Shown here: positions 44,825-54,031 of the stretch, in pieces
How positions within the stretch are numbered: the first letter of the stretch is position 1
How the letters are laid out: each line of letters starts with the position of its first letter
From: CAVPDA01 sp963702495
GTDB lineage: Bacteria; Pseudomonadota; Gammaproteobacteria; Burkholderiales; Rhodocyclaceae
DNA length: 64,000 nt
Direction: 5' to 3'
Assembly: GCA_963702495.1 (NCBI GenBank)
Contig: CAVPDA010000003.1
Location: forward strand, 558,001-622,000
Program-made: the position numbers and the translations under genes
Notes under the pieces: model-generated
What the model was told of the DNA's origin: nothing
The model's database searches: none
What the model saw: the letters and a program-made list of their open reading frames with translations, nothing else

Positions 44825-45998
44825 TTATTGAGCGAGAAACTCGCGGATCAAGGGCGCCAGCATGTCGATCAGATGGACCGCATCAGCGTCGCTGAACACC
44901 AGCGGCGGCAACAGCCGCACCACCCGTTCGGCGGTGACGTTGATCAGCAGTCCCTTGTGCAGCGCCCGCTCCACCAGCGCCGTGCACGGGCGGTCGAGTT
45001 CGATGCCGATCATGAGCCCGTCGCCGCGGATCGACACCACGCCGGCCGCCCCCTCCAGCGCACGGCGGAAACCGTCGCGCATCGACTCGCCCAGAGCATG
45101 GGCGCGGGGCATCAGAGCGTCCTCCTCGATCACGGCGAGGGTGGTCAGCGCGGCGGTGCTGGCGAGCGGATTGCCGCCGAAGGTCGAGCCATGGTTGCCC
45201 GGCTTGAACACGCCCGCCGCCTTGCCGGCGGTGAGGCAGGCGCCGATCGGCACCCCTGATCCCAGGCCCTTGGCGAGGGTCATGACATCGGCCCGAATGC
45301 CCGAATGCTGGTGGGCGAACCATTTGCCGGTGCGCCCGATGCCGCACTGCACTTCGTCCACCATCAGCAGCCAGCCCTGCGCGTCGCAGATGCGGCGCAG
45401 TCCCTGCAGGTAAGCCTCGTGCGCCACGTTGATGCCGCCCTCGCCCTGGATCGGTTCCATCAGCACGGCCACCACGCTGCGGTTGTTCTGCACCACGTGC
45501 TCGACCGCCGCCAGATCGTCGAAGGGCACGCGCACGAAACCGGACACCAGCGGCTCGAAGCCGGCCTGGACCTTGCGGTTGCCGGTCGCAGAAAGGGTCG
45601 CCAGCGTGCGGCCGTGGAAGGCCTTGTCCATGACGACGATGTTCGGAACTTCGATGCCCTGGGCATGACCGTACATGCGCGCCAGCTTGATCGCCGCTTC
45701 ATTCGCCTCGCAGCCGGAGTTGCAGAAGAAGACTTCGTCCATGCCGGCGATGTCCGCCAGCTTGTCGGCCAGCTGTTCCTGCTCCGTCACCTGGTACAGG
45801 TTCGAGGTGTGGATCAGGCGCGCGGCCTGGTCGGCGATGGCGCGCACCAGCCGCGGGTGACCATGGCCGAGGGTCGAACACGGCGATGCCGGCCAGGGCG
45901 TCGAGATAGCGCCGGCCGTGCGCATCGAAAAGCCAGGTTCCGCTGCCGTGGGAGAACGCCACCGGAAGCCGGGAATAGGTGTTCATCAAGTGCGACAT
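44825..45998 (-). pseudogene. argD: Acetylornithine aminotransferase, frameshifted near the start
   Basis: The frame starts MSHLMNTYSRLPVAFSHGSG at 45998 and reads to ALAGIAV. It then shifts at about 45876-45877, where GTTCGAC carries one extra T relative to the expected GTCGAC. The other frame continues STLGHGHPRLVRAIADQA to the end and contains the PLP-lysine segment LAKGLGSGVPIGACL and the FCNSGCEANEAAIKLAR motif. Removing one base gives about 390 residues, the normal ArgD length. As the rest is intact and the gene lies in an arginine operon, a consensus error is as likely as real inactivation. Confidence 0.85.
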
Positions 45999-46030
45999 CA
46001 GACAGGCGATCCTTGCGCAGGCAACGAAAA

Positions 46031-46048
46031 CGGCGGCTTGCGCCGCCG
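46031..46048 (-). terminator. Hairpin with T-run before argD
   Basis: Stem CGGCGGC/GCCGCCG with a four-base loop, followed on the minus strand by TTTTCGTT, lies 32 bases before the argD start and about 120 after the stop of the small gene at 46168. It may terminate the upstream transcript or act as an attenuator in an argD leader; an AT-rich TATATA stretch near 46102 could be a promoter between them. Confidence 0.45.
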
Positions 46049-46167
46049 TGCTCGCTCGGTCTCAACAGAGCGGCGAATCTTAAGACAAAAGCCCGCGCTT
46101 GTATATATTCGAGCGCCCTTGCCGCGGCCGGGGGAGCGGGCCGCCGCCGGCGTCACAAGTGCGCGCG

Positions 46168-46380
46168 TCAGGGTGCGGGAGCAGCGGCGGAATCAGCGAA
46201 GTTCGGCGGGAAGCCGCCACCGCGCAGCGGACTGCGTGCGATCACCTCGCACTCGAGGTAGATCTGACGCAGTTTGCGCTCGGCCTCCATCTGATTGCGC
46301 CCGGGAAGCAGAACGTCCATCACGATGCCTCTGCGCGTGCGGACGCGGAAGGCGTATTTTCCGGTGGCGGGTGGCTTCAT
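46168..46380 (-). CDS. Conserved small hypothetical protein
   Basis: The 70-residue protein MKPPATGKYAFRVRTRRGIVM has an arginine-rich beta-strand start followed by GRNQMEAERKLRQIYLECEVI. Short proteins with this FRVRTRRG...AERKLRQ pattern occur near argD/rpsT in other betaproteobacteria; I recall no function. The C-terminal tail is Ala/Pro-rich. It lies upstream of argD on the same strand. Confidence 0.65.
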   Translation of the reverse strand: MKPPATGKYAFRVRTRRGIVMDVLLPGRNQMEAERKLRQIYLECEVIARSPLRGGGFPPNFADSAAAPAP

Positions 46381-46597
46381 GAAAGGTCAATCCTTTCAGT
46401 CAGATAACCTGAATATACGGAGCCCGGGCAGGAAAAGCAACGGGGCCTTCGCCGGCAATCGTGGCGGCCGGGAGCAATGCGACCCAACCCCGGGATCAAC
46501 AAGAATGGCGGGGCACCATGAAAAACGCACGGGACATGCCCATGCGTCTTCGAGCCGCTGCGCCGCCTCGCGTCGGGCGCACGCCCGCGCGCGAGCC

Positions 46598-46864
46598 TCA
46601 GGCGGCGAGAGCCTTGATCGCGGCGGACAGCCGGCTCTTCTGGCGCGCCGCCGTATTCTTGTGAGCCACCTTCTTGTCGGCGATGCTGTCGATGGTGCTC
46701 TGGGCTGCCTGGAACGCGGACTTGGCGGCAGCCTTGTCGCCGCTGGCGATCGCCTTGCGCACGCTCTTGATGGCGGTGCGCATTTCGGAACGCAGGCTCA
46801 TGTTGCGGGCGCGGCGCGAGACAGCCTGACGGGCACGCTTGCGCGCTTGTACGGTATTGGCCAT
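46598..46864 (-). CDS. rpsT: 30S ribosomal protein S20
   Basis: The 88-residue basic protein MANTVQARKRARQAVSRRARNMSLRSEMRT is S20, with the usual lysine/alanine-rich helical C-terminus. The start is ATG 46864; longer readings run into the promoter region. A strong promoter is visible upstream, and the gene is divergent from murJ. Confidence 0.97.
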   Translation of the reverse strand: MANTVQARKRARQAVSRRARNMSLRSEMRTAIKSVRKAIASGDKAAAKSAFQAAQSTIDSIADKKVAHKNTAARQKSRLSAAIKALAA

Positions 46865-46900
46865 GTTGCGTATTCGAATCCGGACGGGGAAAAGCGGCGG

Positions 46901-46929
46901 ATTATAGCGGCTCCCCCGGCGCCCCGCAA
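46901..46929 (-). promoter_or_regulatory. Sigma-70 promoter of rpsT
   Basis: On the minus strand TTGCGG (46924-46929) and a perfect TATAAT (46901-46906) are 17 bases apart and lie 37 bases before the rpsT start. Confidence 0.75.
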
Positions 46930-47037
46930 GCCGCCGTGGTCGGGCGCGGCGCGCGGCCCTGGCGGCACGGGCCCCGCAGCGCATGGCGACACCGCTCAAA
47001 AGCCGCTACCATTGCGCGCTTTCCGCACGCCGCGCGC

Positions 47038-48576
47038 ATGAACCTCCTCAAAGCCCTCGCCACCGTCAGCAGCATGACGCTGTTGTCGCGCATCCTGGGC
47101 TTCGTACGGGATTTCGTCATCGCCCGCACCTTCGGCGCCGGCATCGCCACGGACGCCTTCTTCGTCGCCTTCAAGCTGCCCAATCTGCTGCGGCGGCTGT
47201 TCGCCGAAGGGGCGTTCTCCCAGGCTTTCGTACCCATCCTCTCCGAGTACCGCAACCGCCGCAGCGCCGAAGAAACCCGCGTCCTGGTGGACCATGTCGC
47301 CACCCTGCTCGGCATCGCCGTGCTGGTGGTGGCCGCCCTCGGCATCTTCGGCGCCCCGCTGGTGATCTACGTCTCGGCTCCCGGATTCGCGGCGGAGCCC
47401 GAGAAGTTCGCCCTGACGGTGCAACTGCTGCGCATCACCTTTCCCTACATCTTCTTCATGGCGCTGGTGGCGCTGGCCGGCGGCATCCTCAACACCTGGA
47501 GCCGCTTCGCCGTGCCGGCCTTCACGCCGGTGCTGCTCAACCTGTGCTTCATCGCCATGGCCTTGTTCGCCGCGCCCTGGTTCGACCCGCCGGTGGCGGC
47601 ACTGGCCTGGGCGGTGTTCATCGGCGGCGTGCTGCAACTTTCGCTGCAGCTGCCGTTCCTGGCGCGCATCGGCATGCTGCCGCGCTGGGCCCTGTCGCTG
47701 CGGGACCCGGCGGTGCGCCGCATCCTCAAGCTGATGGCGCCCGCCGTGATCGGCGTTTCCATCTCCCAGATCTCGCTGGTCATCAACAACATCTTCGCCT
47801 CTTTCCTCGACCACGGCAGCGTCTCCTGGCTCTACTACGCCGACCGGCTGATGGAGTTCCCGTCGGGGCTGCTGGGGGCGGCGCTGGGCACCATCCTGCT
47901 GCCGAGCCTGTCGCGCTGCCACGCCCGCAACGACCATGCCGAGTTCTCCGCCCTGCTCGACTGGGGCCTGCGGCTGACGCTGTTGCTGACCCTGCCGGCG
48001 GCCCTCGGCCTCGGGCTGCTGGCAGTGCCGCTGATCGCCACCCTGTTCCAGCACGGCGCCTTCACCGCCGCCGACGTAATGCAGACACGCAGCGCGCTGG
48101 TGGCCTACTCTACCGGTCTGGTGGGACTGATCCTGGTCAAGGTGCTGGCGCCCGGCTTCTATTCGCGGCAGGACATCCGTACGCCGGTGAAGATCGCGCT
48201 GCTCACCCTGGCGCTGACCCAGCTCATGAACCTGGCTTTCGTCGGCCCCTTGAAGCACGCCGGTCTCGCCCTGTCCATCGGGCTCGCCTCGTGCATCAAT
48301 GCCGGATTGCTGTTTCGCGGCCTGCGCCGCCGCGGCGTCTATGCGGCGCTGCCCGGCTGGGGCGGCTTCGCCCTGCGCGTAGCCTTCGCTCTCGCTGCCA
48401 TGGGACTGGTACTATGGTTCGCCGCCGGCGCCGACGCCGACTGGTTGCAGCGCTCGTCGGCCCAGCGCGTCGCCTGGCTGAGCGGCATCGTGGCGCTCGG
48501 CGTCGCCGTTTATTTCGGCGTGCTGTGGCTGCTCGGCTTCCGGCTGCGGGACTTCCGGCGCCGCGGCACCGAATAG
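47038..48576 (+). CDS. murJ: Lipid II flippase MurJ
   Basis: From ATG 47038 the product has 512 residues and about fourteen membrane segments. The start MNLLKALATVSSMTLLSRILGFVRD and the segments FFVAFKLPNLLRRLFAEGAFSQAFVPIL and SWLYYADRLMEFPSGLLGAALGT are diagnostic of MurJ, which flips lipid II for peptidoglycan synthesis. The charged residues of the central cavity (Arg in GFVRD and LLRRLF) are present. It is divergent from rpsT, a common arrangement. Confidence 0.96.
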   Translation: MNLLKALATVSSMTLLSRILGFVRDFVIARTFGAGIATDAFFVAFKLPNLLRRLFAEGAFSQAFVPILSEYRNRRSAEETRVLVDHVATLLGIAVLVVAALGIFGAPLVIYVSAPGFAAEPEKFALTVQLLRITFPYIFFMALVALAGGILNTWSRFAVPAFTPVLLNLCFIAMALFAAPWFDPPVAALAWAVFIGGVLQLSLQLPFLARIGMLPRWALSLRDPAVRRILKLMAPAVIGVSISQISLVINNIFASFLDHGSVSWLYYADRLMEFPSGLLGAALGTILLPSLSRCHARNDHAEFSALLDWGLRLTLLLTLPAALGLGLLAVPLIATLFQHGAFTAADVMQTRSALVAYSTGLVGLILVKVLAPGFYSRQDIRTPVKIALLTLALTQLMNLAFVGPLKHAGLALSIGLASCINAGLLFRGLRRRGVYAALPGWGGFALRVAFALAAMGLVLWFAAGADADWLQRSSAQRVAWLSGIVALGVAVYFGVLWLLGFRLRDFRRRGTE

Positions 48577-48608
48577 CCTTCGTTCGACAATTCCAACTGG
48601 GGGAAGCG

Positions 48609-49238
48609 ATGAAACTGATCAGCAACAGCTTCGGCAACAACGACGAGATCCCCGGCGAGCATGCGTTCTGCGTGCCGGATGCGCAGACCCATGTCTCCCT
48701 CGGCGCCAACCGCAATCCGCATCTGGCGTGGAGCGACCTGCCGCCCGGCACCCGCTCGCTGGTGCTGATCTGCCACGACCCGGACGTCCCGAGCCGGGGC
48801 GACGATGTGAACCAGGAGGGGCGCGTCGTCCCCGCCGATCTTCCCCGGGTGGACTTCTTTCACTGGGTGCTGCTGGATCTGCCGCCGGCACCGGCGGAAA
48901 TCGCGGCCGGCGAGTTCTGCAGCCAGGTCACGCCGCGCGGCAAGGCCGCGACCGACAGCCGGCGCGGGACGCGCCACGGCATCAACGACTACACCGGCTG
49001 GTTCGCCGGCGACAAGGACATGGGCGGCGACTACTACGGTTACGACGGCCCCTGCCCGCCCTGGAACGATGCGATCCCGCACCGCTACGTGTTCACCCTC
49101 CATGCGCTGGACATCGAGCGCTGCCCGGTGGAGGGACGATTCAGCGGGCAAGAGGTGCGTGCCGCGATCGCCGGCCACGTCCTGGCTCAGGCCAGCCTGA
49201 GCGGCCGCTACACCCTCAATCCCGCCGTCAAACTGTAG
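48609..49238 (+). CDS. PEBP-family (YbhB/YbcL-like) protein
   Basis: The 209-residue product MKLISNSFGNNDEIPGEHAFC has the phosphatidylethanolamine-binding-protein fold motifs: LVLICHDPDVPSRGDDVN, the FFHWVLLDLP core, and DYYGYDGPCPPWND. Bacterial PEBPs are cytoplasmic or periplasmic small proteins of unclear function, some with kinase-inhibitor-like roles. No signal peptide is seen. GGGGGAAG precedes ATG 48609, 32 bases after murJ. Confidence 0.9.
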   Translation: MKLISNSFGNNDEIPGEHAFCVPDAQTHVSLGANRNPHLAWSDLPPGTRSLVLICHDPDVPSRGDDVNQEGRVVPADLPRVDFFHWVLLDLPPAPAEIAAGEFCSQVTPRGKAATDSRRGTRHGINDYTGWFAGDKDMGGDYYGYDGPCPPWNDAIPHRYVFTLHALDIERCPVEGRFSGQEVRAAIAGHVLAQASLSGRYTLNPAVKL

Positions 49239-49250
49239 GCGCCGCGTAAC

Positions 49251-50969
49251 TCAGCGGCCCTGGGCGCTGCCTTCGCGCCGCGGATCGGCGGCGCCCTGCC
49301 AGCCGCCAGGCACGCGGCGAATCGCATGCAGACCGCTGGTCATGTCCACCAGCTGCACCTCGTGTCCCAGCCGCTCCAGTTCCGGCTTCAGGGCCTCGGC
49401 AGCGGTGCCGCGCTCGAGTTCGGTGGGCCCGTTGCGGCTGCCGTAGTGCGGCAGGGCGAGGGCAGCGTCCAGCGGCAGATTCCAGTCGAGCAGCGCGATC
49501 AGGGTGCGCGCCACATAGTTGATGATGCGGCTGCCACCGGGGGATCCCAGCACCAGCACGAGGCGGCCGCGGCGGTCGAACACCATGGTGGGCGCCATCG
49601 ACGACAGCGGCCGCTTGCCCGGCTCGACGCGATTGGCGGCGAGCCGGCCGTCCTGGCCGAAGCGGAAGGAGAAATCCGTGAGCTGGTTGTTGAGCAGGAA
49701 GCCGCGCACCATGACCCGGCTGCCGAAGGCATCCTCGATCGAACTGGTCAGGGCCACCGCGTTGCCCTCGGCGTCCACCACCGACAGATGGGTGGTGGCG
49801 GAAAACTCCAACGCATCATCCTCCGCTCTGACCGCCATCGCCGGCTGGCCGGGCTCGGCGCGCCCCAGGCTTTTCCGATCGTCGATCAGGCGTCCCCGGC
49901 GCCTCAGGTAAGCGGCATCGAGCAGTGCATCCTGCGGCACGGTGACGAACTGCGGGTCGCCGAGATAGCGTCCGCGGTCGGCGAAGGCAAGTCGGCCCGC
50001 CTCGGCGTAGCGATGCACGGCGCGGGGCGAGAGCGGGGCGAGCCGCGCCCAGCGCTCGGGACCCAGCAGGCCCAGCAGCTGCAACACCGAGATGCCTCCA
50101 GAACTCGGCGGCGGCATGCCGCAGATGCGGTAGCGGCCACGCCAGGCGCAAACCGGTTGACGTTCCAGCGCGCGGTAGTCCAGCACATCCTGCAGCGTCA
50201 GATCGCTGGCATGACGCGGCTCGGTAGTCGCCACCGCGACCAGATCGCGGGCGATGCGGCCGGTGTAGAAGGCCTGCGGTCCGCCATCCGCCAGTTCCTG
50301 CAGCGCTTGCGCGAACGACGGGTTCCGGAGCACGCTGCCGACCGGCCTGGGGCTGCCATCGGCCTCGTAGAAGATCACCCGCGCCTGCGGATCGTCGCGC
50401 AGGTACTTGTCCCCCGCCAGCAAGCCGTGCAGCCGCGGCGAGACGGCGAAGCCCTCCAGCGCCAGGCGCTGGGCCGGCTCCAGCAGCAGCGCCCAGGGCA
50501 GGCGGCCGTGCCGCTGGTGCGCCAGGGCGAGCATTGCCACCAGGCCCGGTACGCCGATCGACTTGCCGCCGACGGCTGCCTGGTGGAACGGCTGCGGCTG
50601 CCCCGCGGCATCGAGGAAGCGCTCGGGCCGCGCCGCCGCCGGCGCCGTCTCGCGGCCGTCGTAGGCGCGCAGGCGCCTGCCTGCGGCGTCCCAGGCGAGC
50701 ATGAAGCCGCCGCCGCCGATACCGGAGGATTGGGGCTCTACCAGATTGAGCACGAACTGGGCGGCGATCGCCGCATCCACCGCCGAACCACCCTGGCCGA
50801 GGGTCTCGAGCGCAGCATCGGTGGCGTGGGCATTGGCGGTGACGGCCATGTAGCGCTGGGCGAAGACCGCGGGCTTCGGCGTGACACCGCTGGCCGGCTC
50901 CGGTTGCAGGACTTCGGCATGGGCAACCCCGACCGCCAGCACAGCGGCGATGGCGAACCATAATCTCAA
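49251..50969 (-). CDS. ggt: Gamma-glutamyltransferase (start uncertain)
   Basis: The 572-residue product from TTG 50969 has a signal peptide (LWFAIAAVLAVGVAHA), so it is periplasmic. A large subunit follows (MAVTANAHATDAALETLGQGGSAVDAAIAAQFV). The autoprocessing site is at TTHLSVVDAEGNAVALTSSIE, with the catalytic Thr generating the small subunit. GSPGGSRIINYV is the typical C-terminal motif. No in-frame ATG lies near the signal peptide, and a GTAGGG-family repeat abuts the start (50973-50993), so the true start is uncertain and the 5' end may have been altered. It would cleave glutathione or gamma-glutamyl compounds and lies downstream of the sulfur genes. Confidence 0.88.
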   Translation of the reverse strand: MRLWFAIAAVLAVGVAHAEVLQPEPASGVTPKPAVFAQRYMAVTANAHATDAALETLGQGGSAVDAAIAAQFVLNLVEPQSSGIGGGGFMLAWDAAGRRLRAYDGRETAPAAARPERFLDAAGQPQPFHQAAVGGKSIGVPGLVAMLALAHQRHGRLPWALLLEPAQRLALEGFAVSPRLHGLLAGDKYLRDDPQARVIFYEADGSPRPVGSVLRNPSFAQALQELADGGPQAFYTGRIARDLVAVATTEPRHASDLTLQDVLDYRALERQPVCAWRGRYRICGMPPPSSGGISVLQLLGLLGPERWARLAPLSPRAVHRYAEAGRLAFADRGRYLGDPQFVTVPQDALLDAAYLRRRGRLIDDRKSLGRAEPGQPAMAVRAEDDALEFSATTHLSVVDAEGNAVALTSSIEDAFGSRVMVRGFLLNNQLTDFSFRFGQDGRLAANRVEPGKRPLSSMAPTMVFDRRGRLVLVLGSPGGSRIINYVARTLIALLDWNLPLDAALALPHYGSRNGPTELERGTAAEALKPELERLGHEVQLVDMTSGLHAIRRVPGGWQGAADPRREGSAQGR

Positions 50970-50972
50970 CGC

Positions 50973-50993
50973 GTAGGGCGCGCCGTGCGCGCC
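50973..50993. repeat. Single GTAGGG-family module
   Basis: One 21-bp module immediately upstream of the ggt start codon. It occupies the place where a ribosome-binding site would be expected. Confidence 0.7.
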
Positions 50994-51100
50994 GATGGCC
51001 GCGCCGCCGGTGCGTCCAACTTGCCCCGGGCCGGCCCCAGGAGCACGCCCTGCCTCCTCTGATCGATTCGCGCGCAGAACCGTACGGCCTGCCGCGCCGC

Positions 51101-52258
51101 TCACCGCAACTGCCGCAGATACCACCACTCGTACCAGTTCTTGGCCGTGTGGAAGAGCTTGAGCGGGGGAAGCATCATGCTGCGGTCTGGCGTGCGCATG
51201 ACGAACATGCCCTTGTCCACCGAGTCCACGATGCACATCAGCTCCACTTTGAAGGTCTCGGCCGGCACTTGCCCCCGCAGCTCCGCCATGAGATTGGCGG
51301 CGGCGGTGTTGGCCTGCAGGTCGGCCATGTGCGCCTGCTTCGGCATCCAGTCCGGGCCGGGAAAGCTGCCGGCATCTCCCGCCACATACAGGCGCTCGCG
51401 GCCGACGACGCGGCACTGCTCGTCCGCCTGCAGCAGGCCGCCGGGCGAGCGCGGCAGGTCGGTGGCGTCGAACCAGAGGTTGCCGGTCATGCCCGGCATG
51501 AATACGATGAGGTCGGCGGCGAACTCGCCGCCTTCGGTCGTCACCTTGTCCGCAGCGAAGCCCTTCAGCTTGTGGCCGAGATGGGTGTCGATCTCGCGCC
51601 GCTTCATTTCCTCCAGCAGCCCCTTCACCGCCTTCTCGCCGAGGCGCTTGCCCGGCTCCGCCATGGGGTTGAAGAACACCAGCTTGAACTTGTTGCGCCG
51701 GCGCGTGCGGCGCAGGTGGGTGTCGATGCCGAACAGGAACTCGAACACCGGCCCGCCGCGCATCGACGCCGGCTCGTTGGGATTGCCGGCGAAACCGAAG
51801 GCCAGCGTGCCGCCGTCCATGGCGTTGATGCGGTCACGGATCGATTCCGCCGCCGCGATGCCCTCGCACGGCAGGATCGCGTGCTCGATGCCGGGCAGCT
51901 TCTTGATGAAGCGCCCGCCGGTGGCGATGATGAGGCCGTCGTTGTCCACCGTGCCGTTCGTCGTCAGCACGGTGCGGCCGCCGTTCTCCAGCCCCGTCGC
52001 CTCGCCGGCGTGGAAGCGCACGTCGTGGCGGCGGAAGAAGTTGTCCAGCGGCACCAGCAGGTCGGGGCCCTGGCGCAGGCCGGTGGGAATCCAGATCAGG
52101 CTGGGATAGAAGACGAACTCCGGCTCGCGGCCGACGACGGTGATCTCGGCCGCCTTGTCCAGGGCGCGCAGCTTGCGCACCGCGGCCACGGCGCCGAAGC
52201 CGGTACCGACGACGGTGATGCGATGGGTCTTGCGCAGGGGGATCACGTTGCTGGTCAT
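51101..52258 (-). CDS. Sulfide:quinone oxidoreductase-type flavoprotein
   Basis: The 385-residue flavoprotein has the FAD-binding motif VVGTGFGAVAAVRKL, an ATGGRFIKKLPG segment, and the second dinucleotide loop RLYVAGDAGSFPGPDWMPKQAHMADLQA. Cys131 (ILPCEG) and a later Cys (ELMCIVDS) could form the redox pair. The C-terminal amphipathic end (KNWYEWWYLRQLR) fits membrane attachment as in sulfide:quinone reductases. The middle cysteine of classical SQR is not obvious, so a related class or flavocytochrome-c-like enzyme is possible. It lies with DsrE, TlpA and rhodanese genes, supporting a sulfide role. Confidence 0.82.
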   Translation of the reverse strand: MTSNVIPLRKTHRITVVGTGFGAVAAVRKLRALDKAAEITVVGREPEFVFYPSLIWIPTGLRQGPDLLVPLDNFFRRHDVRFHAGEATGLENGGRTVLTTNGTVDNDGLIIATGGRFIKKLPGIEHAILPCEGIAAAESIRDRINAMDGGTLAFGFAGNPNEPASMRGGPVFEFLFGIDTHLRRTRRRNKFKLVFFNPMAEPGKRLGEKAVKGLLEEMKRREIDTHLGHKLKGFAADKVTTEGGEFAADLIVFMPGMTGNLWFDATDLPRSPGGLLQADEQCRVVGRERLYVAGDAGSFPGPDWMPKQAHMADLQANTAAANLMAELRGQVPAETFKVELMCIVDSVDKGMFVMRTPDRSMMLPPLKLFHTAKNWYEWWYLRQLR

Positions 52259-52271
52259 TGGATCATCCCGC

Positions 52272-53441
52272 TCACGCCAGCGCCTGGTTCAAATCGGCGA
52301 TCAGGTCCTGCGTGTCCTCCAGGCCGATCGACAGACGCAGCATGGCGTCCGAGATGCCGCGCCGGGCGCGCTCCTCCGGCGTCAGCCAGTGGTGGGTGGT
52401 GGTGCAGGGCTGGGTCACCAGGCTTTCCACGCCGCCCAGGCTCGGTGCCAGGGCGAACAGCTTGAGCCGGTCGGCGACGCGGGTGGCATCGTCGCCGCCG
52501 CCCTTCACCTCGATCGTCAGCATGCCGCCGAAGCCGCTCATCTGGCGCTTGGCCAGCGCGTGGCCGGCGAAGTCCGCCAATCCCGGATAGAGCACACGCG
52601 CGACTTTCGGATGCCGGGCCATCGCCTCCGCCACCGCCTGGGCGCCGGCGTTCTGCGCGTGCACCCGCACCGGCAGCGTGCGGATGCTGCGCGCCAGCAG
52701 GGCGGCGATCTCCGGCGCGATGGTCTGGCCCAGGTTCTTGCGCCAGTTCCAGATCGGCAGCAGCAGTTCCTGCCGGCCCATGACGGCGCCGGCGGTGAGG
52801 TCGCTGTGGCCGCCCAGGTACTTGGTCGCGCTATGCACCGCGAGGTCCGCGCCCAGGGCCAGGGGCTGCTGATTCACCGGCGAAGCGAAGGTATTGTCCA
52901 CCGCCACCAGGGCGCCGTAGGCATGGGCCAGCTTGGCGACGGCGTGGATGTCGAAGATTTCCAGGCCGGGGTTGGTGGGCGTCTCGAAGAACACCAGCCC
53001 AACGCCCTTGGCCAGGATCTCGTCGAGGCGTCCCATCTCATGGCTCAGCAGCAGATGGGTGGGAATGCCGAGCTGCGGCAGTTGCGAGGCGAGCAGTTCC
53101 AGCGTGCCGCCGTAGGCATCGCCCAGGCAGACGATGCCCTTGCGGCCGTGGGTCAGGAACAGCGCCGACTCCGCCGCCATGCCGGAGCAGAAGGCGAGCG
53201 CCGCTTGCGCCCCTTCGAGGGCGGCGAGCTTGTCCTCCAGGCTGCGGATGGTGGGATTCAGACCGTAGCGCGTGTACAGCGCTGCCGAGCGGCGTCCCTG
53301 CACCACGTCGACGATATCGGCGGTGGAGGCGAACTTGAAGGTGGTGCTGTGGTAGAGCGGCGTGTGGGGCGAACCGTGGGGATCGTCCAGTTCGCCGGCG
53401 TGCACGCAGCGGGTGGCGAGGTGCGAGGATTCGTGGCTCAT
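52272..53441 (-). CDS. Cys/Met metabolism PLP-dependent enzyme
   Basis: The 389-residue enzyme of the cystathionine gamma-synthase/gamma-lyase family has the PLP lysine in HSATKYLGGHSD, the aspartate in VDNTFASPVNQQP, and the start TRCVHAGELDDPHGSPHTPLYHSTTF. Family members make cystathionine or break cysteine, homocysteine or methionine, releasing thiols or sulfide. The operon context (SQR, TlpA, DsrE) suggests a role in releasing or trapping reduced sulfur, but the reaction cannot be assigned from sequence. It is 13 bases upstream of the SQR gene. Confidence 0.88.
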   Translation of the reverse strand: MSHESSHLATRCVHAGELDDPHGSPHTPLYHSTTFKFASTADIVDVVQGRRSAALYTRYGLNPTIRSLEDKLAALEGAQAALAFCSGMAAESALFLTHGRKGIVCLGDAYGGTLELLASQLPQLGIPTHLLLSHEMGRLDEILAKGVGLVFFETPTNPGLEIFDIHAVAKLAHAYGALVAVDNTFASPVNQQPLALGADLAVHSATKYLGGHSDLTAGAVMGRQELLLPIWNWRKNLGQTIAPEIAALLARSIRTLPVRVHAQNAGAQAVAEAMARHPKVARVLYPGLADFAGHALAKRQMSGFGGMLTIEVKGGGDDATRVADRLKLFALAPSLGGVESLVTQPCTTTHHWLTPEERARRGISDAMLRLSIGLEDTQDLIADLNQALA

Positions 53442-53464
53442 GCTGTCTCCGGATGCAAGGTGGA

Positions 53465-54031
53465 TCAATCCTGCAGCAGCTCGCGCAGTCGCGCCACGGT
53501 CGCCGCATCGTCGAACTCGCGCCCGCCCACGGCGCGCAGGACGACGCGCCCCTCGCGGTCGACGACGAACGTGGAGGGCAATCCCTTGACCTGCCAGGTG
53601 CGCAAGCTCGTCGATTTCTGGTCGAGCAGGATGGTGAAGGGCGGATTGGGCAGGAAACCGAACACCGTCTCCTCGTCCTCGCCGATGTTGACGGCCAGCA
53701 CGCGCAGTTGCTCGGGCTTGAACAGCTTCTGCAGGCGGCCGAGGGACGGCAGCTCCTTGAGGCAGGGCGGGCACCAGGTGGCCCAGAAGTTGACCACGAC
53801 CACCTGGCCGCGCAGTTCGGCGAGCTTTACCTGCTTGCCATCCACATCCGGCAGGGACAACTCGGGCGCCGGGGCCCGGTTGGGGACGGCAGCCAAGCCA
53901 GGCGCCGAATGTGCGGGTGCCGCAGCGAATGCCGCCGCCAGGGCGACCAGGATGGCGGCCGCAAGCCGGCGCCCTTCAGTCCGGATCGGCGCATACCAGG
54001 CCAGGAAGGGTGCCTCGGCGAACGATTCCAT
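53465..54031 (-). CDS. TlpA-like thioredoxin-fold protein
   Basis: The 188-residue protein has an N-terminal membrane/signal segment (LAAAILVALAAAFAAAPAHS), so it is periplasmic. The thioredoxin-like domain carries the redox motif FWATWCPPCLKELP and a cis-proline in VKGLPSTFVVD. TlpA proteins reduce disulfides in periplasmic proteins. The 56-base overlap with the upstream hypothetical gene suggests coupling. Confidence 0.9.
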   Translation of the reverse strand: MESFAEAPFLAWYAPIRTEGRRLAAAILVALAAAFAAAPAHSAPGLAAVPNRAPAPELSLPDVDGKQVKLAELRGQVVVVNFWATWCPPCLKELPSLGRLQKLFKPEQLRVLAVNIGEDEETVFGFLPNPPFTILLDQKSTSLRTWQVKGLPSTFVVDREGRVVLRAVGGREFDDAATVARLRELLQD

